From assembly GCF_000147075.1 (NCBI RefSeq), contig NC_014484.1, positions 2,187,501-2,251,500 on the forward strand: a stretch of DNA of 64,000 nt, written 5' to 3'. A program made the translations under genes and the position numbers. The notes below the pieces were generated by a model, which saw only the letters and a program-made list of their open reading frames with translations, was not told the DNA's origin and searched no databases. This DNA comes from Spirochaeta thermophila DSM 6192. Its GTDB lineage: Bacteria; Spirochaetota; Spirochaetia; Winmispirales; Winmispiraceae. Positions 41,104 to 48,699 of this stretch are shown here, piece after piece. Each line of letters starts with the position of its first letter. Within the stretch, counting starts at the first letter, position 1.

Positions 41104-41690
41104 CCCTATCCTCCTTCGCAAGCCGCTCCCCCCCACCCCCGCTCCCACTCCACCCACCTCACCACCTCCCCCCAATACCTCCCCTCCATCTCCTCCACCA
41201 CCCCCTCCACATCCCCCCACGCAACCCCATACCTCTCAACCCCCTCCCTCACCCCCTCCTCCACCTCGCCATCACCTCCTCCACCACCCCTCTCACCTCA
41301 CCCTCACCCACTACCTCCTCCTCCCATACCCCCTCCCGCTTCACCACATCCCCCACCTCATCCCGCTCCCACCCCCCATCCTCACCACGCTCATATACCT
41401 CCCCCCAACCACCTCCCGCACCAGAGCCACACACTCCACCCACCCCACTCCCCCCACCCCCCCCACCACCTTCCTCACCACCCACTCCCGCCACGCCTCC
41501 TCCACTCTCCCACTCACATCCACCCCACCACCTTCACCCCCTCCTCCACCCACCTCCTCCACCCCCCCTCATCCCCCGCCATCATCGCCCGCTCCTCGTA
41601 CCACCCCCATACCTCCTCCCACGCCTCCTCCCCCCACACCCCATACCCCCCCCCACCACCACCACTTGCAGCATACCCCTCCCATGCTAC
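41104..41690 (-). pseudogene. Frameshifted N-terminal coding of the giant gene
   Basis: Upstream of the giant frame, protein-like Glu/Trp/Val-rich segments continue in alternating frames. In transcription order they are GEEAWEEVWGWYEERAMMAG, SGRVEEAWREWVVRKVVGG, VGDVVKREGVWEEEVVGEGE, EGVERYGVAWGDVEGVVEEM ending VRWVEWERGWGG, then ERLAKEDRASLRGKREG in the giant frame. Joining them needs at least four single-base changes, several at runs of G (for example the G7 near 41130 and the G9 near 41650). Either the 5' end has decayed or the sequence has homopolymer errors. Confidence 0.6.
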
Positions 41691-41693
41691 ACT
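41666..41693 (+). promoter_or_regulatory. Promoter of the RND operon
   Basis: TTGCAG (41666-41671), 16 bp and TACACT (41688-41693). The start codon of the first gene follows 9 nt later without a Shine-Dalgarno, so the transcript has almost no leader. Confidence 0.55.
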
Positions 41694-41702
41694 CCCTACA
41701 CC

Positions 41703-42437
41703 ATGATTCTACTAAACGTAACACCACCTTCAAAACATGACCTACTCGTATCTCCAAAATCTCCAACTTCTCCAATATGCCGCACTTTTTGCCCATACCT
41801 CCCCCTTTTACTGCTCGTAGTATCACTTACCTCCTGCAACTATACCCCCTCCCCTCAGGAACTGTCAAGTTTACACCAGGCGGAGGAACTCTATACCAAA
41901 GGTCGGTTTACCTCCGTGGTGGAACTCCTCCAACCCTACTCCTCTTCGCATCACCCACCCCTCCTCCTCCTCTATGCAAAGTCCGCCATACTTGCAGGAC
42001 ATCCGGATCTTGCAATCCCACCTCTCACACGCCTCCTCAAACTCTCACCCTCACACACCGACGCCCGCATATGGCTCATACGGGCTCACATCGCCCGAGG
42101 AGACCTCACCACCGCCAAACACCTCCTTCTCGCCCTCCTCCCTCTCAATCGAGAAGACCCCCGCCTCGCCTATCTCGAGGGACTTATTGCAGAAAAAGAA
42201 GGCAGACTCCAGGATGCCATCCTCTCCTATCACAGGGCTGCACTCTTCGAAACAGAGCTCGCAAAGACCTACGTTGCCCTAGGAGGACTGTACTTCCGCT
42301 TCCTCCAGTACGAAAAGGCCCGAGAATATATCGAAAAAGCCCACAGCATCCTTCCCCCCGAACACCCCCTCTCCCGACCCCTCACGGAACTCACGGAAAG
42401 TCTCAACCTCTCACGATCAGGAGGAACACCCCCATGA
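41703..42437 (+). CDS. TPR lipoprotein heading the RND efflux operon
   Basis: The 244-residue product has a hydrophobic segment LPLLLLVVSLTSC ending in a lipobox cysteine near residue 45, unusually far from the ATG at 41703. It is followed by TPR-type helices (AILSYHRAALFETELAKTYV, then ALGGLYFRFLQYEKAREYIE). It is probably anchored in the inner or outer membrane leaflet facing the periplasm, with a scaffold role for the efflux machinery. The stop overlaps the next ATG (ATGA). Confidence 0.75.
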   Translation: MILLNVTPPSKHDLLVSPKSPTSPICRTFCPYLPLLLLVVSLTSCNYTPSPQELSSLHQAEELYTKGRFTSVVELLQPYSSSHHPPLLLLYAKSAILAGHPDLAIPPLTRLLKLSPSHTDARIWLIRAHIARGDLTTAKHLLLALLPLNREDPRLAYLEGLIAEKEGRLQDAILSYHRAALFETELAKTYVALGGLYFRFLQYEKAREYIEKAHSILPPEHPLSRPLTELTESLNLSRSGGTPP

Positions 42438-42931
42438 GGATCTTCTCCCTCCTCGCCACCACTCTCCTCCTCTCATCATGCGTGCTGCTTCACACCACCT
42501 CCATATCCTTCACCACAATAGACGCTTCAGCCCTCTATCCAGTACGTCTGGAGGAACTTTCCTTCGATCCACCCTACGAGTTCACCACCACCAGGGAAGA
42601 GCGACTCCTCTCGGCCGTGAAAACGCTCGCGGTGGCACAGGGTCTCCCCCTCCTCCTCCCCGACGAAAAAGGGGAGCCTCGAACTTTCCTCTCGATACAC
42701 GTCCGACAGCGTCGGTACATAAAAGGGTTCTCCGAGACCTACTCGATCTCACTCTTCCTCGACCTCTTCACGGAAAGGGAACGTCTCGCGCACGTCCTGG
42801 TGGTCTACGAGGGACCCCAATCCTTCGCATCCATGGACCTCTTGTTCCGGCTCATGGAGAAGGGATTCCAGGATCTCGCCCGTCTGATAGAAAAGGAAAC
42901 CCAGGCCGCCCCCAAAAAGGACAACGTATAG
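42434..42931 (+). CDS. Small lipoprotein of the RND operon
   Basis: The 165-residue product begins MRIFSLLATTLLLSSC, a clear type II signal peptide with lipobox LLSSC. The remainder (for example FSETYSISLFLDLFTERERL) resembles small outer-membrane lipoproteins of mixed alpha/beta type, but I cannot name a family. It overlaps the previous gene by 4 bp and lies 4 bp before the TolC-like gene, so it is likely part of the same envelope complex. Confidence 0.72.
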   Translation: MRIFSLLATTLLLSSCVLLHTTSISFTTIDASALYPVRLEELSFDPPYEFTTTREERLLSAVKTLAVAQGLPLLLPDEKGEPRTFLSIHVRQRRYIKGFSETYSISLFLDLFTERERLAHVLVVYEGPQSFASMDLLFRLMEKGFQDLARLIEKETQAAPKKDNV

Positions 42932-42935
42932 TACT

Positions 42936-44314
42936 ATGAAACGGATCTTTTCCCTGCTCCTCTTCCTGAGCTGCACCCTTTCGACTGTGGGGATCGAACC
43001 TCTCACCCTCTCCCTCCAGGAGGCCATATCCCTCTCCCTCGAGGCATCCCCCGATCTCTTCCAGCGAGAACGGACCCTCGCTCTTGCCCATCTCTCGTAT
43101 AGACTCGGCTTCTATGCCTACGCCCCTCTCCTTTCCCTCTCATTCTCGGACTCGCGTACCGTCTACTACTCGAATCCCGACACCCTCCAAACTTCGCTCG
43201 GTGCCCAACTCTCCATCCCCCTCTATAGGGGAGGTCGACGTATACTGCAGCAGGAAAGCACGCGCCTTTCCCTCAACACCACCCAGGAAGAAGTTCTCAC
43301 GACACGTGCAGAGACCACTATTACCTGCATGCAGGCCTACTACCAGGTGCTCATCGCCCAGGAAAAGCAGAAACTTCTCCAGAACATGGTCTCCCTTGCT
43401 CGGGAACAGCAGCGTATCGCCGAGGTGGAATATCGCACAGGTGCAATACGGGAACTCGACCTCGTGGAGATCTCCCTTCAGGTCCAGGAGATGGAACTCT
43501 CACTCTCGGAAGCGGAGAGATCACTTCGGGAGAGCGAATATACCCTCAAGAAGCTACTGGGAGTTCCTCCTGAGACCGAAATACTGCTCACAGACACGCT
43601 CCCCCCTCTTACAGCGGTCTCAACCTCCCTAAGATCCCTGAGCCTCTCATCCAGATCGCCCTCTCCCACAACAAAGAGCTCAAGGCCCTCTACTTCCAGA
43701 TGCGTTCCCTCGATATTCAGAAGAAGATGCTCTCATCACAGTGGTACCCTGATGTGGATCTTCAGACAAGCATCAGAGTATCAGGAGAGGACTTCCCCCT
43801 CAGTCTTCCTGGCTTCTCGGTGAAGTTGAGCATATCCCTCCCCTCCGCTCCGGTACCTTTTGCTCTGGACACTTCCTTTGACCACACCCCCCAACAATCC
43901 CACGGCCGCACCATCTCCACCCAGATATCAACTCCCCGAACCCTCGATTTCCTCATCTCACCACAGGAAGTCGCGCTCCAAGAGACACTTCTCCTCAAAC
44001 AAAAAGAAGAAAAGGAAAAGGATCTCGCCTTCTCCCTCACCCAGCTGCTCGAGGAATACCACTGGGCGAGGAAACAGATCGATCTCCTGAGAAAAGGGAT
44101 ATCACTCGAAGAACGAAAGTATGAGATCCTCGAGACAGAGGTAGAACTGGGGAAAACCACCAGAATCGACCTGGTGAAAGCCCAGAACGATCTTCTGCAA
44201 CAAAAGCTCTCGGAGCTCAATTACGTGCTCCAGCTCCTCATGAGGGAGAGGAACATGGAACGCATCCTGGGAATCACCCCCGGAAGCCTCATCTCCTTGG
44301 AGGCAGAAGAATGA
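42936..44314 (+). pseudogene. TolC-family outer-membrane channel gene with one frameshift
   Basis: From ATG 42936 the first frame encodes signal peptide MKRIFSLLLFLSCTLSTVG and the TolC helical pattern (LTLSLQEAISLSLEASPDLF, then YRTGAIRELDLVEISLQVQE). Near 43601, at a run of six C, the coding register shifts. The second frame continues with LNLPKIPEPLIQIALSHNKE, then LETEVELGKTTRIDLVKAQN and LLQQKLSELNYVLQLLMRE to TGA at 44314. One extra C in the run would give an intact protein of about 459 residues. The rest of the operon is intact, so a sequencing error or a phase-variable C tract is as likely as true loss. The stop overlaps the adaptor ATG. Confidence 0.78.
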
Positions 44315-45660
44315 ATCGGACCACATTCCTCCTTCTTGTGGGAGTCCTTCTCTCTCTTGCTGGATGCGGGGAAAGGGCCCCTGAGAGGACAGGATCCTCA
44401 GTCGTCCCTGTAGTAGAGGTGCGCCGTGTTCACATGGAAAAGGTAGAACCGGTGATCACTTCATTCGGAACCGTCACCTATACCCAGAAGGCCGATGTTA
44501 CCACCCAGGTGGACGGGACCCTCGAACGGTTTTTCAAAGAAGAAGGCGAACGAGTGAGGGAAGGAGAACCTGTGGCCCGACTCTCCAATATCCAACTGGA
44601 AATCAGAAAAATCCAGGCCCAGAGTGCCCTAAAGAGCGCGGAGGCCCAGGCCCGGCTTGCCGAGGCAAGGTACCGGGATGCACTCCTTCAAGCCGAGACC
44701 AGGTTCCTCTCTCTTGAAAAGCTCCTCGTACAACGGGAGTCTCTCCTCCATGACATCGCTACGCTGGAAAAAGAATACCAAGATAGAAAGATTCTCTTCG
44801 AGGCCGGAGGAATTCCAGAGGACACGCTCAGAGATGCTGAAAACGCACTTCTTAAAGCCCGCAATGAACTGAAGATACTGGAGAAAAATATCGAAACCGC
44901 CTCCATTGGCCTGAGGGACGAGGATATCCTCTCGGCGGGGTTTCCTTTACCAACCTCCTTCGATGAAAGGAAAAAACTCCTCATACGACTCAACACCCGG
45001 GTGGAAGAGGCCCAAGTAGAGGTGGCCAAGGCCCAGGTTGAAGTCGCAAGGGCGGAGATCCAATCGGTAGAAGCCTTGTCGGACGAGACGATCCTCCGAA
45101 GCCCTATCGACGGAGTACTCGGTACGCGGTACGTAGAGCCGGGGGAATACCTGAAGGAAAACACCCGCGTCTGTACCATCTTCTCATCAGAGGATGCGTG
45201 GGTTGTCTTCTCGATTCCGGAGAAGGAGGCCCTTCTCCTCAAAGAAGGCCTGGAGGCGAATATACACGTCGAAGCACTCGACCAGACGCTCACCGGAAGG
45301 ATTGACGCTATCTCCCCCTTCGTCGACCCTAAGACGGGTAATGTTACGGTAAAGGCAAGACTCCCTCGCTTCCTCAGAGAGGCCCGCCCTGGTATGTTCG
45401 CCCGTGTGTCGGTAAAAACGGGCACTACCGTGGATCGCATCCTCCTTCCCAAAGAGGCCCTTCTCCACGAAGAGGGGGATAAAGGGGAGGTGTTTGTGGT
45501 ACGAAACAATCATATCTTCCGACGCACTCTCACCCTGGGGGTATCCCGGGAGAACAAAAAAGAAGTGTTGGAGGGACTCAATGAAGGGGAACTGGTGGTC
45601 ATCAACCCCTCTCCCCTCCTCCGCGAAGGCCAGGAGGTGGAGGTGGTGGAAATCGAGTAA
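44311..45660 (+). CDS. RND efflux periplasmic adaptor (membrane fusion protein)
   Basis: The 449-residue lipoprotein starts MNRTTFLLLVGVLLSLAGC. It has the HlyD/AcrA layout: lipoyl half-motif TTQVDGTLERFFKEEGERVR near residue 65, a long coiled-coil hairpin (residues about 95-250), the second lipoyl half with ILRSPIDGVLGTRYVEPGEY, and a beta-barrel with VFSIPEKEALLLKEGLEANI. It links the inner-membrane RND pump to the TolC channel. It overlaps tolC by 4 bp. Confidence 0.9.
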   Translation: MNRTTFLLLVGVLLSLAGCGERAPERTGSSVVPVVEVRRVHMEKVEPVITSFGTVTYTQKADVTTQVDGTLERFFKEEGERVREGEPVARLSNIQLEIRKIQAQSALKSAEAQARLAEARYRDALLQAETRFLSLEKLLVQRESLLHDIATLEKEYQDRKILFEAGGIPEDTLRDAENALLKARNELKILEKNIETASIGLRDEDILSAGFPLPTSFDERKKLLIRLNTRVEEAQVEVAKAQVEVARAEIQSVEALSDETILRSPIDGVLGTRYVEPGEYLKENTRVCTIFSSEDAWVVFSIPEKEALLLKEGLEANIHVEALDQTLTGRIDAISPFVDPKTGNVTVKARLPRFLREARPGMFARVSVKTGTTVDRILLPKEALLHEEGDKGEVFVVRNNHIFRRTLTLGVSRENKKEVLEGLNEGELVVINPSPLLREGQEVEVVEIE

Positions 45661-45661
45661 C

Positions 45662-47125
45662 TTGTCCAAGGCTAGTCTTTACCTTACTGCCCTCTCGATG
45701 TGGTTTTTCACCAGCTGTACAGACTTGGTGGATCTCACGCCTCTTTCCCTTGAAACCTATCCCGCACAGTCAGATTCGATTATCGACTGCGAGGATTCCC
45801 TCTGGATCCGCTTCTCCCTCCCGATGAACCCCGATCGCACAGAACCGCTCTTCAGTGTCAAAGACGAAGAGAATGCACCGGTAGCCCTGGATACTGAATG
45901 GAAAGAGGAAAACGCTCTCCTCATCCTCATCCCCCGGGAACCATGGAAACGAGGTGCCCGGTACAGACTCATAGGAGAGGGGACGGCAAAATCGGAGAGG
46001 GGAACCCGGCATCCCATTCATCTCAATATTCCCTTTTTTGCAGGTTCCTCAGATCTCCCTCTCACCCTCCTGTGGGTATCACCACAAGAGGGTAACTCGG
46101 TAGGGCTTACCACTCCTCTCGTATTTCACTTCTCCAGGAGTCTCAACCCCACTTCGTTCGAAGCGCACTTCTCCCTCTCGCCTTCGAGCGAGTATGAGAT
46201 TTCGTTCAACCAAGACAATACAGAGGTGACAATAACGCCCTCGGTAACATGGGAAGGTCTTACCACGTACACCTGGCGGACAGGAAAAGAAGTCACAGAT
46301 ACGGAGGGAATCAGCATCTCCCACGAGTACGAGGGCTCTTTCAGGACCCTCGAGGATACCACACCCCCTTCTGTCGAAGGACTCTACACCACGTCGAAGG
46401 AAACCCCTGACCCCTCTTCTAGGATGCCGCTCGAGATGCTCGACAATGAGCGAGGGATCCTCATCCGGTTCTCAGAGGCCATGCAGCAGGAAAAACTTGA
46501 ACAGCTCATTACCCTTGAACCCTCACTCGATGTAGATATCATCCCTCTCACCCCATCGACCGTCTTCCTCTCTCCCCAGCAGCTGTGGGAGCCAGAAGGC
46601 ACCTATACCCTCACCATATCAGGCGATATCACGGACATCTCGGGTAACACCATGGGGGAAGAGTTCCATCACACCTTCACCATCGAGGGCATACCGGCCC
46701 AACGTCTCGAATCCGTGACGCTCCAATCTGAACACGAATCCTACACCTACACCCAACCGGACTGGGGCTCAGAAACATTCCTCCCCGCTGTTGTAGGAAT
46801 AGACAGCACACTCACGGTGATACTCACGTTCTCACAACCCTTTACCGAAGAAGAGGCCCAACGCCTGGTGGACGCGGTCTCACTTGAACCATTCTTCCCG
46901 TACTACCTTTCCAATCCGGAATGCGTACGGGTGACATCTCTCCCGGACTCCAAACAGGTCACGTTCGAATTCCATGAAGTAGAGGGGGTAGATTCCGATG
47001 ATCCTGGGTACCTAGAATATTGGTATCTACTAAAGATCAAAGGAGGCCCTCGGTACTTTATCAATGAGACAGGGTCGTATCTGCTTGAGGATCTCACCAT
47101 CCGGTTGAGCCTGCGTGAGATGTAG
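45662..47125 (+). CDS. Ig-like (SbsA/Big_5-type) lipoprotein A
   Basis: I choose TTG 45662, directly after the adaptor stop, because it yields LSKASLYLTALSMWFFTSC, a signal peptide with a lipobox. The 487-residue product contains at least three repeats of the Ig-like fold, with DSLWIRFSLPMNPDRTEPLF, GILIRFSEAMQQEKLEQLIT and TLTISGDITDISGNTMGEEF, typical of SbsA-type Big_5 domains. It is probably periplasmic or surface-exposed. The presence of such proteins inside an RND operon is unusual; they may be accessory subunits or exported cargo. Confidence 0.75.
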   Translation: MSKASLYLTALSMWFFTSCTDLVDLTPLSLETYPAQSDSIIDCEDSLWIRFSLPMNPDRTEPLFSVKDEENAPVALDTEWKEENALLILIPREPWKRGARYRLIGEGTAKSERGTRHPIHLNIPFFAGSSDLPLTLLWVSPQEGNSVGLTTPLVFHFSRSLNPTSFEAHFSLSPSSEYEISFNQDNTEVTITPSVTWEGLTTYTWRTGKEVTDTEGISISHEYEGSFRTLEDTTPPSVEGLYTTSKETPDPSSRMPLEMLDNERGILIRFSEAMQQEKLEQLITLEPSLDVDIIPLTPSTVFLSPQQLWEPEGTYTLTISGDITDISGNTMGEEFHHTFTIEGIPAQRLESVTLQSEHESYTYTQPDWGSETFLPAVVGIDSTLTVILTFSQPFTEEEAQRLVDAVSLEPFFPYYLSNPECVRVTSLPDSKQVTFEFHEVEGVDSDDPGYLEYWYLLKIKGGPRYFINETGSYLLEDLTIRLSLREM

Positions 47126-47136
47126 AGGAGGAAGTC

Positions 47137-48678
47137 ATGAAACCGATGGGAGGATTCACTATATTCTTCATGCTTTTGATGGTACCGATCATTACTGGGT
47201 GTGAATTTTTCACTATCTCTCCACTGGAGGTCATCTCATGGAAGCCCTCCGAAGAGGTGGTAAGTCTCGAAGACCTTTCGGTAGTGGAGGTGGTATTCTC
47301 CGCTCCCGTGAACAAGCCCCTCACCGAGACCGCCTTCTCCTTCACAGGAAACGGGGATCCTATAGAAGGTCGCATCGAGTGGCCTGCTGAGAATACCCTT
47401 CGATTCATTCCTTATGAACCACCTTCTGAGCATGGCGAGTACACTATTGTTGTGGACACTACAGCAGAAGACACTCATGGGAATTCCCTAAGAGAAGATT
47501 TCTCGTACACCTTCTACACGAGCACCGATCGAACCCGGCCCCGACTTCTCTCCACCTATCCGGAAGACGGAAGCGCAATCGACACGATACGCCCCACTAT
47601 TCGCTTCACCTTTTCAGAAGCAGTGAACCTCCCTTCCGTGATAGAAGGGGTGGAGTTCTCCCCTTCCATCAAAGGATACTTCCAATCCGATGCCACTGGA
47701 ACGGAAATCATGTTCTTCCCCACAGAGGACCTTATGTGGCAGACCTACTACACCATTACGTTGAAAGAGGATATCAAAGACCTCTTTGGGAACACCCTCG
47801 GGAGGGAAGAAACCCTTGTGTTCTACACAGGAACCGACACCACCCCTCCCGAAGAGCCGAGCTTTGAGAACTCAGACGGCACTACGGCACTGGTCTTCGA
47901 CGATCCCGAAGACAATGAACAGACAGTAACTCATGAATGGGAAAAAGAATGGAACATCTACATCAGATTTAATGAACCAGTGGATCGAAACTCTATAGAG
48001 ACACGACTCCACATTTCCCCTCGCATCGACCTCTCATATACATGGGAAGATGATACATGCCTCGTCCTCACCCATGAGGAAGCCCTCGAACCTGAGACTC
48101 TCTACGAGATCACCCTTGAGGAAGGTTGGAAGGACCTCCAGGGGAACGCCTTTCTTCAACCGCTCAGGAGATATCTCATGACCGATGGACCTGGTTCCCG
48201 GAGACCCAAGGTGCTGGGGATCTACTTTCTCAACTCCTTCGAGGGAACAACTCCCACCGGGATGGAGCACATCCTTCCCCTCGGATCCTTCTCATACCAT
48301 GACGTATACGCTGATCCTCTCTATGATAAAAAAAGTGTACTGGATGTGTACTTTGAACTCTCCGAAGGTGCTCACATCGATCCCTTCATGTTCATCGATA
48401 ATTTCTTCCTTTCGGCAGAGGAAATCTCCATCACCCCCCAGGCCATCCAAATCGACGAGAACATCTCCCATCTCGCTGCAGAACTCCCTCCTGAAAACTA
48501 TGAAAACTACGGCACTGATCCACGGGTGCACGTCGTGCGGGTGATCCTCAATGTGGATAATCAGGAGAGTACTCCTGCCGGAGGAGAGTTCAAGATTACA
48601 ATAGCCGGAGACTTCGAAGACTCCCTGGGAAACGCTATGGGGGAAGACTGGGAGCTCATCACGTACACCACCAACTAA
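47137..48678 (+). CDS. Ig-like (SbsA/Big_5-type) lipoprotein B
   Basis: The 513-residue product starts MKPMGGFTIFFMLLMVPIIT followed by GC, a lipobox, behind a GGAGG site. Ig-like repeats include VVEVVFSAPVNKPLTETAFS, TIRFTFSEAVNLPSVIEGVE, TITLKEDIKDLFGNTLGRE and YIRFNEPVDRNSIETRLHIS. It is a divergent paralogue of the preceding gene. Both lie between the adaptor and the pump genes. Confidence 0.78.
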   Translation: MKPMGGFTIFFMLLMVPIITGCEFFTISPLEVISWKPSEEVVSLEDLSVVEVVFSAPVNKPLTETAFSFTGNGDPIEGRIEWPAENTLRFIPYEPPSEHGEYTIVVDTTAEDTHGNSLREDFSYTFYTSTDRTRPRLLSTYPEDGSAIDTIRPTIRFTFSEAVNLPSVIEGVEFSPSIKGYFQSDATGTEIMFFPTEDLMWQTYYTITLKEDIKDLFGNTLGREETLVFYTGTDTTPPEEPSFENSDGTTALVFDDPEDNEQTVTHEWEKEWNIYIRFNEPVDRNSIETRLHISPRIDLSYTWEDDTCLVLTHEEALEPETLYEITLEEGWKDLQGNAFLQPLRRYLMTDGPGSRRPKVLGIYFLNSFEGTTPTGMEHILPLGSFSYHDVYADPLYDKKSVLDVYFELSEGAHIDPFMFIDNFFLSAEEISITPQAIQIDENISHLAAELPPENYENYGTDPRVHVVRVILNVDNQESTPAGGEFKITIAGDFEDSLGNAMGEDWELITYTTN

Positions 48679-48699
48679 CCTGACTAAAAGGGGAAGCAC

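Noticed and set aside
30149-41740. Very long plus-strand open frames (for example 30149-33166, 35912-37831, 38666-41740)
   Set aside because: They encode Pro/His/Leu/Ser/Arg low-complexity sequence with no domains and lie antisense to the giant gene. They stay open only because the purine-rich minus strand rarely produces plus-strand stop codons.
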